Shown piece after piece: positions 1 to 5,887 of a stretch of DNA of 33,777 nucleotides. The position numbers were made by a program, and so were the translations under genes. The stretch is taken from IMG/VR virus record IMGVR_UViG_3300033571_008295, positions 1 to 33,777 of that record; one strand, written 5' to 3'. Each line of letters opens with the position of its first letter. Within the stretch, counting starts at the first letter, position 1. This DNA comes from a virus. The notes under the pieces are model-generated. The model was not told where the DNA came from. It saw only the letters and a list, made by a program, of their open reading frames with translations, and made no database searches.

Positions 1-87
1 AAATGCTTTGCGCCCTTGCTGGCAGGGATGATGTCGGCGGTTGCTGGCGGCATCTCGCCACAGTCCCAGCCGAAGCCATCAGCGGCC
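1..87. repeat. Terminal direct repeat, left copy
   Basis: The first 87 bases are identical to the last 87 bases of the window (33691-33777). A coding frame runs unbroken through the join if the ends are overlapped, so this is best read as the overlap of a circular assembly. An 87-base overlap equals a common assembler k-mer size, so it need not be a physical terminal repeat of the virion DNA. Confidence 0.95.
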
Positions 88-185
88 ACGATGACTGCGT
101 TGCCATCCTCATCCAGATAAGCGTCCTTGACTGCTGCGTTGCCAGCAATGCGGCCTTGGATATATTCGTTAGTCAGCTTTGCCAT
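1..185 (-). CDS. Hypothetical protein, N-terminal part of a gene crossing the contig join
   Basis: Starts at the ATG at 183-185, preceded by a GAAGAGGA ribosome site, and runs leftward off the window. Through the 87-base terminal repeat it continues in the same frame at 33690 and ends at 33543, giving a 110-residue protein. The N-terminal half begins MAKLTNEYIQGRIAGNAA and has a DEDGNAV turn. The C-terminal half is very acidic. I do not recognise the family. It lies inside the long leftward operon, between small hypothetical genes and a cluster of tiny membrane proteins. Confidence 0.75.
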   Translation of the reverse strand, partial: MAKLTNEYIQGRIAGNAAVKDAYLDEDGNAVIVAADGFGWDCGEMPPATADIIPASKGAKH

Positions 186-202
186 GATAAGTCCTCTTCA
201 AT

Positions 203-225
203 GGTGGGGGCGTTATGCCCCCGCC
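203..225 (-). terminator. GC-rich stem-loop between two leftward genes
   Basis: Perfect 6-bp stem GGGGGC (206-211) / GCCCCC (217-222) with a 5-base loop, lying 8 bases after the stop codon at 230 and upstream of the start at 185. It has no clear T-tract on the leftward strand, so it may be an RNA-stabilising or pausing hairpin rather than a full intrinsic terminator. Confidence 0.45.
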
Positions 226-229
226 AAGT

Positions 230-478
230 TTAGCAAATTTCTTCGATGCTTGCGACACGCTGTTGCCAATAGGCAATTGTGTCGTGCGGCGCGTTGTCGC
301 AGTTGTCACTTGAGATGATGAAGCCTTCGACTGTGCGATTGCCATCATTGGCATCCCATGTGTGACCATCAGCAAGCCAGACGATTGCCTTGCCCGGTTC
401 GTCAAACTCAACATCTGTGTCAAAGCGCGGGTCTTTAGCAATGGCTGCTATGATATATTTTGCCGTTAGATATTTCAT
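230..478 (-). CDS. Hypothetical protein, 82 aa
   Basis: Leftward gene in the small-gene part of the operon. I chose the ATG at 476-478 because an AAAGGA ribosome site lies about 8 bases upstream; an in-frame ATG three codons earlier overlaps that site. The product begins MKYLTAKYIIAAIAKD and contains a short strand-turn-strand stretch (KAIVWLADGHTWDAN) and two cysteines near the end. No signal peptide or membrane segment is visible. I do not recognise the family. Neighbours on both sides are also small hypothetical genes separated by GC-rich hairpins. Confidence 0.65.
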   Translation of the reverse strand: MKYLTAKYIIAAIAKDPRFDTDVEFDEPGKAIVWLADGHTWDANDGNRTVEGFIISSDNCDNAPHDTIAYWQQRVASIEEIC

Positions 479-517
479 GTCACTCATCCTTTGATGCGGG
501 CTGATGCCCTTGGTGGG

Positions 518-535
518 GTGGGGGCCTAAGCCCAC
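518..535 (-). terminator. GC-rich stem-loop after the stop at 542
   Basis: GGGC (522-525), loop CTAA, GCCC (530-533), extendable by GTG/CAC with a small bulge. It begins about 7 bases downstream of the leftward stop codon. Same placement as the stem-loops at 203-225 and 23929-23954, and like them without a T-run. Confidence 0.35.
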
Positions 536-541
536 GGCTGA

Positions 542-967
542 TTAAAACTCTGGGTTGAGGCGGTTGTGATGACCAGAAACGAGTGACCACATCCCATTGT
601 TGACCCATGAGCCAGTTTCACGGCGGCGATAGAATTTGCGGCCTGTGCTGGTTGTGACCAACTTGAGGCTCTTGCTGATGGCTGTGATGGTGCCGCATGG
701 GTAGTAATCGCCATTGAACGAATAAGAAACCTCATCACCAACAACCGGGGCTGCAACAATGTCATAGCGAGGTGACACCCACTCACCAGCGTCCGTTGCG
801 ATATAGAGGGTGCCTGTCAGCTTGGTTGCGCTGTCAGCAATGCGCTGTGCATCTTCAAAGCTGTCAAAATCCCAGCGGCTAGTCCAGCGTGTGCGGTCTG
901 CGCCTTTGGGAAACGCTTTTGTGATACCAACAACTTCGGCGGCGGCGTTAAGTTCAAAATGCAACAT
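542..967 (-). CDS. Conserved hypothetical phage protein, 141 aa
   Basis: Start set at the ATG at 965-967, preceded by a strong AAGGAG site six bases upstream; 18 codons of open frame above it lack a ribosome site. The N-terminal part (MLHFELNAAAEVVGITKAF) includes a DSFEDAQRIADSATKL helix. The C-terminal half (about residues 80-141) has a compact pattern of small, aromatic and Arg residues: GDEVSYSFNGDYYPCGTI, then a basic FYRRRETGSW and GHHNRLNPEF. This suggests a small beta-rich (SH3-like) fold, but that is inference. Function unknown. It precedes an AT-rich gap of about 95 bases upstream. Confidence 0.7.
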   Translation of the reverse strand: MLHFELNAAAEVVGITKAFPKGADRTRWTSRWDFDSFEDAQRIADSATKLTGTLYIATDAGEWVSPRYDIVAAPVVGDEVSYSFNGDYYPCGTITAISKSLKLVTTSTGRKFYRRRETGSWVNNGMWSLVSGHHNRLNPEF

Positions 968-1063
968 CTCAGTCTCCTTAGCGGCGGGCTTAATTGCCCT
1001 CTGACCATTCGCTTGAACCATATTTCAGAAACCCGGTCAACAATAAAATGCAATTTAATTAGA
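968..1063 (-). promoter_or_regulatory. AT-rich gap, possible internal leftward promoter
   Basis: One of the few gaps near 100 bases in the leftward unit. On the leftward strand it holds an AT-rich run with TTGCAT, TTGTTG and TTGACC hexamers and a near-palindrome (TTAATTAGATTAA, 1055-1067) overlapping the end of the upstream gene. I could not pair a convincing -35 with a -10 at normal spacing, so a promoter is only a possibility. Confidence 0.2.
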
Positions 1064-1231
1064 TTAAGTGGTCTTTTTCACCTGATATTCGGCAATATCC
1101 CAATCGCTTGGGCCATCCGGCCAAGGTTTCCAGCGCCATTTGCGGGGGTCGGTGTCCCTGACGATGTGACCATTGCGCATTTTTAGGTCAACAGTCTCAG
1201 CGTCAGGGCATCGGCCATTGTTCTTAGGCAT
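1064..1231 (-). CDS. Small hypothetical protein, 55 aa
   Basis: Begins with ATGCCTAA, so its start overlaps the stop of the preceding replication gene by 8 bases, a sign of translational coupling. The product starts MPKNNGRCPDAETVDLK and has a Trp-rich segment (DPRKWRWKPWPDGPSDWD, about residues 27-44) followed by IAEYQVKK. The Trp/Pro/Gly-rich core looks like a small globular or binding motif. No membrane segment. I do not know the function; position suggests an accessory to the replication genes. A longer frame upstream (to 1294) is inside the neighbouring gene and lacks its own start site. Confidence 0.6.
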   Translation of the reverse strand: MPKNNGRCPDAETVDLKMRNGHIVRDTDPRKWRWKPWPDGPSDWDIAEYQVKKTT

Positions 1232-1814
1232 CGGTTGCGACGACAGTGCCATCTTCGAGGCGCACCAGCGCACCGCATTTGATGCCAATTTCAATCATGT
1301 TTGGCGACATCTCTTCAATTTGCTCTGGCGTAATTTCTGGCAATGGTTGGCGTTTTGCCATGCTTTCAATTTCTTGGCGGCGCTTGCGCTCTCGGCTGGC
1401 AATCTGCTGCGCTTTCTGGCGTTGACGCACATCGGCATCATCCCTGCGCCATTCATCAATGATGTCGATGCACTCTGCAATGGTGGGAAACCAGCGGCAT
1501 CGGCGCATTGATTGTTCAGCAAGATAGGCAATCGCATCCTTTGGATAGCCCTGCAAAACCCTCTGATAGCCCATCACAAACAGCTTTCCAGAAACCATGT
1601 CCTTAGATTGCTTTGGCAAAACAGCGTCCATTACCCTGATGCACTTTAGGAAATGCTGCTCATCGCAAGGGGCTGGGGGCGGCAATGGCGATGCAGCCAT
1701 CTCCATCACTTGAGCCAATTGCTTGTCTGTCAGAATGTCCGGCAGGCTTTCCAAGTCCAAGCATTCTGTCAATTTCGGCAGAGACACCATCTTTTCGTTC
1801 GGCAAAGTTTCCAT
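1224..1814 (-). CDS. Putative helicase-loader-like replication protein, 196 aa
   Basis: Start at the ATG at 1812-1814, preceded by AAGGA at 8 bases. Residues about 60-135 form a helical domain with the pattern of phage helicase-loader/replication partner proteins: a YQRVLQGYPKDAIAYLAEQS helix pair followed by RRCRWFPTIAECIDIIDEW. A basic, coiled stretch (RQRQKAQQIASRERKRRQE) follows. The gene lies directly downstream of the DUF1376 replication gene, as in many phages where an initiator and a loader are paired, so a role in recruiting the host replicative helicase is likely but inferred. Its first about 155 bases overlap the end of the DUF1376 gene in another frame. Confidence 0.65.
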   Translation of the reverse strand: METLPNEKMVSLPKLTECLDLESLPDILTDKQLAQVMEMAASPLPPPAPCDEQHFLKCIRVMDAVLPKQSKDMVSGKLFVMGYQRVLQGYPKDAIAYLAEQSMRRCRWFPTIAECIDIIDEWRRDDADVRQRQKAQQIASRERKRRQEIESMAKRQPLPEITPEQIEEMSPNMIEIGIKCGALVRLEDGTVVATDA

Positions 1815-2445
1815 TTTTGTGTTCCTTAATTTCATAAAGGTCAGTCCAGCCGTTCATGGTGCTGCGGTCAAGCACTTCGGCAATATCCTGCCCGGCATGG
1901 CGCATCGCGTCCAACTTGTTGATTGCCCGAGATGCCGCCCTGTCTGTCAGTGGTTTCTTGCGCTGCTTGCGCATTTGCAACCATCCATTCCAAGCCTCTG
2001 ATGGCATCCAATCTGGAATTGCAATCTCTTGCCCCTTGGGGGGCTTATGGGGGGTTATATCTGGTTGTTGGTTATTGGTTATTGGTTGTTGGTTATTGGT
2101 TGGTTGAACGTCCGTTGAGCGTTCGTTTAACCGGCGTTGCGCAGATGCCTTGCCAGCGTTGGATGCTTTCTCTGATTTTTGTCGGAAATGCGCAATTTCT
2201 GCATCGCACCGCTCTTGCCGCCAATTCGCGCCATCGCTGATAAAAAAGTCTGACAGCACTTGTGCCACCTCTGGCACATGGTCGCGCATTCCAATCTGTC
2301 TGGCGATGTCTGCAACGTCACCAACAAGGCAACCCTCGCGCATATAATACAAATCAAGCAAGCGCCGATAAGCCAAATCTTCCATCAACGTAAGGTGACG
2401 GGTGTGGCTGGCATAGTCGCCAATGTTGAATTGAAAATAGTGCAT
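1660..2445 (-). CDS. DUF1376 (YdaU-like) replication protein, 261 aa
   Basis: The N-terminal domain (residues 1-about 105) matches the DUF1376 family: MHYFQFNIGDYASHTRHL, MEDLAYRRLLDLYYMREG, and a winged-helix-like region ending in CDAEIAHFRQKSEKASNAGK. These proteins replace lambda O-type initiators in many phages. A low-complexity linker (Asn/Gln/Pro/Thr, about residues 115-135) is encoded by 7-bp tandem repeats. A C-terminal helical domain (PSEAWNGWLQMRKQRKK ... MNGWTDLYEIK) resembles the C-terminal part of such proteins. AAAGGAG lies 9 bases before the ATG. The last about 50 codons share DNA with the next gene in another frame and look less constrained. Confidence 0.8.
   Translation of the reverse strand: MHYFQFNIGDYASHTRHLTLMEDLAYRRLLDLYYMREGCLVGDVADIARQIGMRDHVPEVAQVLSDFFISDGANWRQERCDAEIAHFRQKSEKASNAGKASAQRRLNERSTDVQPTNNQQPITNNQQPDITPHKPPKGQEIAIPDWMPSEAWNGWLQMRKQRKKPLTDRAASRAINKLDAMRHAGQDIAEVLDRSTMNGWTDLYEIKEHKNGNFAERKDGVSAEIDRMLGLGKPAGHSDRQAIGSSDGDGCIAIAAPSPLR
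2063..2104. repeat. 7-bp tandem repeats inside the replication gene (candidate origin iterons)
   Basis: Five head-to-tail copies of GGTTRTT (2063-2097; R is A or G) followed by a partial sixth copy. They encode the Asn/Gln/Pro linker of the DUF1376 protein on the other strand. Iterons in the linker-coding part of an initiator gene are the arrangement known for the lambda O gene origin, so this is a candidate replication origin or unwinding site. The repeat unit is not a multiple of three, and it repeats in protein sequence every seven residues. Confidence 0.5.
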
Positions 2446-2446
2446 C

Positions 2447-2521
2447 TCAACAGGCTCCTTTCATGCGCGACGAAAGGCCCAAAGAGGGTTGCAAGGGGGA
2501 TTTTTGGCGTGTATTTAGCAT
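2447..2521 (-). CDS. Short ORF/leader peptide, 24 aa, before the DUF1376 gene
   Basis: A 24-codon frame (MLNTRQKSPLQPSLGLSSRM...) with a strong AGGAGG site six bases before its ATG. Its TGA lies one base before the ATG of the DUF1376 gene (TGA-G-ATG), and it contains that gene's AAAGGAG site within its last codons. This layout fits a translationally coupled leader that controls initiator synthesis, or a real micro-protein. The product has no recognisable motif. Evidence is positional only. Confidence 0.4.
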   Translation of the reverse strand: MLNTRQKSPLQPSLGLSSRMKGAC

Positions 2522-2585
2522 TTATGCCTCCTGCATAGGCTAATTTGGGCGAGGGTGTTAGAAGCACCTTCGCCCTTTCCATATC

Positions 2586-2996
2586 TCAAGCATCTGTTCT
2601 CTTCAAGGCATCAGCAACCTTTTTGACCGCATAGCTGACCGACGAATGGTCTTTGTGGAATATCTTGCCAATCATGTTGAATGACAGCCCATCCCTTGTG
2701 TGCAGTTCGTAAAACAGCATTTGACGGATGTTAGAGATATGCGGGGTGCGGATTTGGCTGCGTATATCGTCAATCGTGAAGCCGTGCATATCTGCAAAAT
2801 CAGCAGCTTTGCGCAGGGCGTTTTCGACAATCTCCTGATTGATTTGCGCGGCCTTGTCTTGCTTTGCAAATGCCTCAAAGGCTTCTGGGCTTAAGCTGCA
2901 ACAGCCAGAGCAATGCAGCCAACCAAATGCGTCAATCACAAGCCCATGATTGTCACAGGCTGGGCAATTCAAGTCGATTGAATGCGATGTTTCCAT
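2586..2996 (-). CDS. Zinc-ribbon protein with DnaA domain-IV-like C-terminus, 136 aa
   Basis: Start at the ATG at 2994-2996, six bases after AAAGGG. Residues 11-32 hold a four-cysteine zinc ribbon (C11, C14, C29, C32; NCPACDNHG and HCSGC). The C-terminal part (about residues 80-132) matches the DNA-binding domain IV of the replication initiator DnaA: ISNIRQMLFYELHTRDGLSF, then IGKIF and the signature KDHSSVSYAVKKV, in which D116 H117 S118 S119 V120 correspond to the DnaA DHxTV motif. There is no ATPase domain. The gene sits between RusA and the DUF1376 initiator, so binding of DnaA-box-like sites at the phage origin is a reasonable inference; transcriptional control is an alternative. Confidence 0.75.
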   Translation of the reverse strand: METSHSIDLNCPACDNHGLVIDAFGWLHCSGCCSLSPEAFEAFAKQDKAAQINQEIVENALRKAADFADMHGFTIDDIRSQIRTPHISNIRQMLFYELHTRDGLSFNMIGKIFHKDHSSVSYAVKKVADALKRTDA

Positions 2997-3016
2997 TTTC
3001 GTCCCTTTCATGATAT

Positions 3017-3424
3017 TTATTGCTTGCCGCTCCCCTTTCGCGGCGGGGCTGGGTTGCCACTGCCCAGCCCCATCAAGGGAGCAATAACCACTTCTAAGCC
3101 AGCGACATTGGGTGAACGATAAATCGTGAATTCGTCGCACCACCTGTCATCTGGGATAATCTCAAGGCCAACTAGTAAATCAGTCAGCAGCTTTTCGCGG
3201 TTCATGATGTCGCCGCGCCTGTTGATATTCACCTTGATGAGCATTTTATAGGGCTGACCATCTGGCAGCTTTGGGCTGCCCTGCTGGCGGTGTTGCAGCT
3301 TGGCGATAATGCCAGCTTCGCGCTTCCAATCCTTGTGGTCTTTGCTCTTCACCCTGCCAATGCCGGGGACATTCCTATAAGCCATGTTGGACGATGGCGG
3401 AACAGGCAGGATAAAGTGCATCAT
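3017..3424 (-). CDS. rusA: RusA-like Holliday junction resolvase, 135 aa
   Basis: Matches the RusA endodeoxyribonuclease family, which cuts Holliday junctions as a dimer. The N-terminus (FILPVPPSSNMAYRN) is the family signature. The acidic metal-binding site is present: GDIMNREK with D72 and N75, K78, D82, and the DD pair at 92-93 (IIPDDRWCDEF). Length fits the family. The start overlaps the stop of the upstream HTH gene by four bases (ATGA). Its job is probably to resolve recombination intermediates made by the ERF/exonuclease system of the opposite operon. The C-terminal tail (about residues 117-135) is Gly/Pro/Lys-rich. Confidence 0.9.
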   Translation of the reverse strand: MMHFILPVPPSSNMAYRNVPGIGRVKSKDHKDWKREAGIIAKLQHRQQGSPKLPDGQPYKMLIKVNINRRGDIMNREKLLTDLLVGLEIIPDDRWCDEFTIYRSPNVAGLEVVIAPLMGLGSGNPAPPRKGSGKQ

Positions 3425-3633
3425 TTTGTCGCGGCCTTTTCTGCAATGAGGTCATCAACGGCCTTCCTTGCCCGCAAATAACCCTCAAGGCTGGGCTTGG
3501 TTCTGCCATTGCGCCAATAGCTGATGCCGTTGGCACTGACACCAGCCCGCTCGGCCACCTCATAGGCATGAATGCCATATCTGGCAGCATCGTCAAAGAT
3601 TTGACGCACTAAGGTTTCGACTTCCTGTTTCAT
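3421..3633 (-). CDS. Cro/CI-like HTH transcriptional regulator, 70 aa
   Basis: First gene of the leftward unit, next to the divergent control region. The ATG at 3631-3633 follows a GAGAGGGGGG ribosome site. Residues about 18-45 form a helix-turn-helix: YEVAERAGVSANGISYWRNG, with the recognition helix followed by RTKPSLEGYLRARKAVDDL. The size fits a single-domain Cro or compact repressor. It probably binds operators in 3634-3765 to balance leftward and rightward transcription. There is no C-terminal cleavage or multimerisation domain and no integrase in the genome, so a lysogeny repressor role is not established. Confidence 0.8.
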   Translation of the reverse strand: MKQEVETLVRQIFDDAARYGIHAYEVAERAGVSANGISYWRNGRTKPSLEGYLRARKAVDDLIAEKAATK

Positions 3634-3765
3634 GCCCCCCTCTCTAAGTCGATTTAGATAAATCATCAAGCCTTGTTGGGTAAAATATAATCGTTTTGCA
3701 TTTTGGGGCTTGATTATGCTGACGCAGGGCGTATTCTGCACAGGCAAGAAACGAAAGGGTGCTTT
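3634..3765. promoter_or_regulatory. Divergent promoter/operator region
   Basis: The only divergent gap in the genome, between the leftward HTH gene and the rightward zinc-finger gene. It holds a perfect TATAAT (3686-3691) readable as a rightward -10 with a weak -35. It also holds a 16-bp near-palindrome TCTAAGTCGATTTAGA (3643-3658, 14 of 16 symmetric) and a widely spaced inverted repeat ATCATCAAGCC (3662-3672) / GGCTTGATTAT (3707-3717, one mismatch) that flanks the TATAAT. These are good operator candidates for the adjacent HTH protein. Confidence 0.55.
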
Positions 3766-4131
3766 ATGAAACGTCCAATTCCAATGAACCCGTGTGACGA
3801 TTGCGGCGGCAGCGGCGTTGTTGAGTATTATAGCCAGCACGGCATCAATCAGGATGCCTGCGAGGCTTGCGATGGCCTTGGCGAAGATGATGTTGATACT
3901 TGCCGCGAATGTGGTTGCCGGGTCGAGGTTCTAACAGCCGATGATTGCTGCCTTGCTTGCGACTTGTCGATGCAACTGACCGAAGCGTCAGACTTTCACC
4001 ACAGCAGCCGCCAGCGTGAATTAGCGATGCGGATTGCTGACGTAATCAATGGCGAATGGGCGAAGCCAAACATGGCGAACAGCGAAGCCCGCTCACAGGC
4101 CATTTTGGCCGCACTTAATTTGGGAGCCTAA
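3766..4131 (+). CDS. Cysteine-rich zinc-finger protein, 121 aa
   Basis: First gene of the rightward operon; ATG six bases after AAAGGG. The N-terminal third has paired CxxCxGxG units like the DnaJ zinc domain (C10-x2-C13GGSG and C32-x2-C35DGLG). A second cluster follows (C46, C49, C51, C61, C62, C65). The rest is helical (RQRELAMRIADVINGEW) without known motif. Zinc binding is well supported by spacing; the role is unknown. Standing directly before the ERF gene, it may assist recombination or act as a regulator. A TTG start at 3703 would extend it into the operator region and is unlikely. Confidence 0.75.
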   Translation: MKRPIPMNPCDDCGGSGVVEYYSQHGINQDACEACDGLGEDDVDTCRECGCRVEVLTADDCCLACDLSMQLTEASDFHHSSRQRELAMRIADVINGEWAKPNMANSEARSQAILAALNLGA

Positions 4132-4134
4132 ATC

Positions 4135-4704
4135 ATGATGCAAGAATTGTTTGAAGCGATGTCCAAAGCCTTCCCTGAGATTGAAGGCGCAATCAAGGAC
4201 AGCAGCAACCCGCATTTTAAGAGCAAATATGCTGACTTAACGTCTGTTGTGATGGCTATTAAGCCCGCCCTCGCAAAGCATGGCCTCTTTTTCCGGCAGG
4301 CCACCCGCCCGATGGATGGCGGGGTTTGTGTCGAAACCTTCATCTGCCACAAGTCAGGCCAAGAGGTTTCATGCGGCCTGTTCTATGCGCCAGCCCTCAA
4401 GCAAGATGCGCAAGGTTATGGCTCGGCATTGACTTATGCCCGCCGTTATTCGCTTTCCACGGCCTTCGGTGTCTGCCCAGAAGATGACGATGGCAACGCT
4501 GCCACGCAATCAATGCAGCAGCAGCCCAAGATTACGCAGCAGCAGTTCCTTGAATTGCAGGCGCTGGTGGATGCGACAGGCGCGGACATCAAGGTCATGT
4601 GCGACTTTTACGGCATCAAGGGCTTGGTTGATTTACCAGCCTCAAAATTCGCCCACGCCAAGGGCAATCTTGAAAAGAAGGTTTTAGACAATGCTGCAAG
4701 TTGA
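4135..4704 (+). CDS. erf: ERF-family single-strand annealing recombinase, 189 aa
   Basis: Matches the ERF superfamily of phage annealing proteins. Hallmarks: NPHFKSKYADLTSV (residues 25-38) and the GYGSALTYARRYSLSTAFGV stretch (about 94-113) followed by an acidic EDDDGNA. A Gln-rich linker (about 125-140) leads to a short C-terminal helical region. The protein would anneal complementary single strands during replication and recombination, working with the exonuclease encoded next. The two start-proximal ATGs are tandem; GGGAG lies 8 bases before the first. The end overlaps the exonuclease start by 14 bases, indicating co-translation. Confidence 0.9.
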   Translation: MMQELFEAMSKAFPEIEGAIKDSSNPHFKSKYADLTSVVMAIKPALAKHGLFFRQATRPMDGGVCVETFICHKSGQEVSCGLFYAPALKQDAQGYGSALTYARRYSLSTAFGVCPEDDDGNAATQSMQQQPKITQQQFLELQALVDATGADIKVMCDFYGIKGLVDLPASKFAHAKGNLEKKVLDNAAS

Positions 4705-5323
4705 GCAAAACACCCCCGAATGGCATCAGGCTCGTTGCGGGTCGCTGGGGGCCAGTGGTCTAAATGAGGCGCTGGCAACCACCAAGTCAGGCTGGGGCGC
4801 ATCGCGGGACAATATCAAGGCCCGCATCATCGCAGAGCGCCTGACAGGGGTTCCACAGGAAGGCTTCACCAATGCAGCTATGCAGTGGGGCCATGACCAT
4901 GAGGATGCCGCTGCAATCGCCTATCAGTTCGTCACAGGGGCCAAAACAGACTTGGCAGGGCTTTTCTACCACCCAACCATCAAAGGCACTCACGCAAGCC
5001 CTGATAGGCTTGTGGGGGATGATGGGCTGGTTGAGATTAAATGCCCCAACACAGCCACGCACATTGACACCCTGACCAGCCAGAAGGTTCCGTCAAAATA
5101 TTTGACGCAGATGCAATGGCAAATGGCCTGCACTGGCCGCAAATGGTGTGACTTTGTGTCCTTTGACCCGCGCCTTCCAGAAGATTTGCGAACCTTCATT
5201 CAGCGGGTCGAGCGTGACCAGAAAGAAATTGACCGCCTTGAAGCCGCCGTTGCGGTGTTTCTGCAAGAGGTCGAGGATAAGATTGCAGCCCTTAATGAAA
5301 TCAGGAGCAACGCAAATGGGTAA
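4691..5323 (+). CDS. YqaJ/lambda-exo type recombination exonuclease, 210 aa
   Basis: Matches the YqaJ viral recombinase family of 5'-3' exonucleases. Visible motifs: TPEWHQARCGSLGAS (residues 8-22), WGHDHEDAAAIAY with E71, SPDRLVG with D105, and EIKCP with E115 and K117, together the PD-(D/E)xK metal site. The C-terminus is helical (VERDQKEIDRLEAAVAVF). It would resect double-stranded ends to give the single strands that ERF anneals. Ribosome site AGAAGG 9 bases before the ATG, inside the end of erf. Length is normal for the family. Confidence 0.9.
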   Translation: MLQVEQNTPEWHQARCGSLGASGLNEALATTKSGWGASRDNIKARIIAERLTGVPQEGFTNAAMQWGHDHEDAAAIAYQFVTGAKTDLAGLFYHPTIKGTHASPDRLVGDDGLVEIKCPNTATHIDTLTSQKVPSKYLTQMQWQMACTGRKWCDFVSFDPRLPEDLRTFIQRVERDQKEIDRLEAAVAVFLQEVEDKIAALNEIRSNANG

Positions 5324-5558
5324 TCAGGAATTACGCCTGTTGGCGCATCTCAAACAGCACAAGACAATTCAGCCAATGGAAGCGTGGCAACAGCTTGGCA
5401 TCTATCGCTTGGCCGCTGTTATCCATTTGCTGCGCACTGACGGGCATGAGATTGAGACAGACCGCATAAGCGTGACCAATCGCTTTGGTGAGGAATGCAA
5501 GGTCGCCCGCTATATCTACCGGGGCAAGCAGGCCGAAAGCCTGTTTGATTTGATGTGA
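5316..5558 (+). CDS. Small winged-helix/HTH protein (HTH_39-like), 80 aa
   Basis: Starts ATGGGTAA, overlapping the exonuclease stop by 8 bases, with AGGAG 8 bases upstream. The first 50 residues follow the pattern of a common phage helix-turn-helix family: LLAHLKQHKTIQPMEAWQQL, then YRLAAVIHLLRTDGHEIETD. A beta wing (VARYIYRG) follows. Such proteins sit beside recombination genes in many phages; their DNA target is generally unknown. It could regulate the rightward operon. Confidence 0.75.
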   Translation: MGNQELRLLAHLKQHKTIQPMEAWQQLGIYRLAAVIHLLRTDGHEIETDRISVTNRFGEECKVARYIYRGKQAESLFDLM

Positions 5559-5887
5559 AGGTCACGCACAAGCGCATCAAGCCCAAGGCTGGCGCTGCCC
5601 CTACGGCAGAAGAGCGCCGCTTTATGGCTTGGGTTGCTGAATGTGCCTGCCTTGCTTGTGGTCGCAGGCCAGTGACCCTGCACCATGTCACAAGCGATGG
5701 CTTCAAGCGCATATCACGCAGCCACAAGCGCCTTGTGCCATTGTGCGCCATGCACCACCTCATTCAGCATGGCCCGACAGTCTCAGTCGAGGCGCTTGGT
5801 CACTATGGGTTCAAGGCCAGATGGGGTGTCGATTTGCTCGTTGAAGCGGAAAGGCTTTGGGAAACCTATGCAAACAGTCACGCTTAG
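5555..5887 (+). CDS. Ref-like HNH nuclease, 110 aa
   Basis: Starts at GTG (5555-5557) overlapping the previous stop by four bases (GTGA). Conserved metal and catalytic positions of the Ref/DUF968 HNH group are visible: C32-x2-C35, LHHV with H43 H44, H57, then VPLCAMHH with C64, H67 and H68. The tail GFKARWGVDLLVEAERLW is also typical of that group. P1 Ref is a RecA-dependent nuclease that makes targeted double-strand breaks; the location inside an annealase/exonuclease operon fits a recombination role. A generic HNH nuclease remains possible. No clear ribosome site, so translation likely depends on coupling. Confidence 0.75.
   Translation: MKVTHKRIKPKAGAAPTAEERRFMAWVAECACLACGRRPVTLHHVTSDGFKRISRSHKRLVPLCAMHHLIQHGPTVSVEALGHYGFKARWGVDLLVEAERLWETYANSHA

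Noticed and set aside
2385-2582. Leftward 65-codon frame before the DUF1376 gene
   Set aside because: No ribosome site; the 24-codon leader in the same stretch has a strong AGGAGG and ends precisely before the initiator ATG.
3421-3633. Lysogeny repressor proving a temperate phage
   Set aside because: The HTH protein is only 70 residues without an oligomerisation or cleavage domain, and no integrase, excisionase or partition gene was found.
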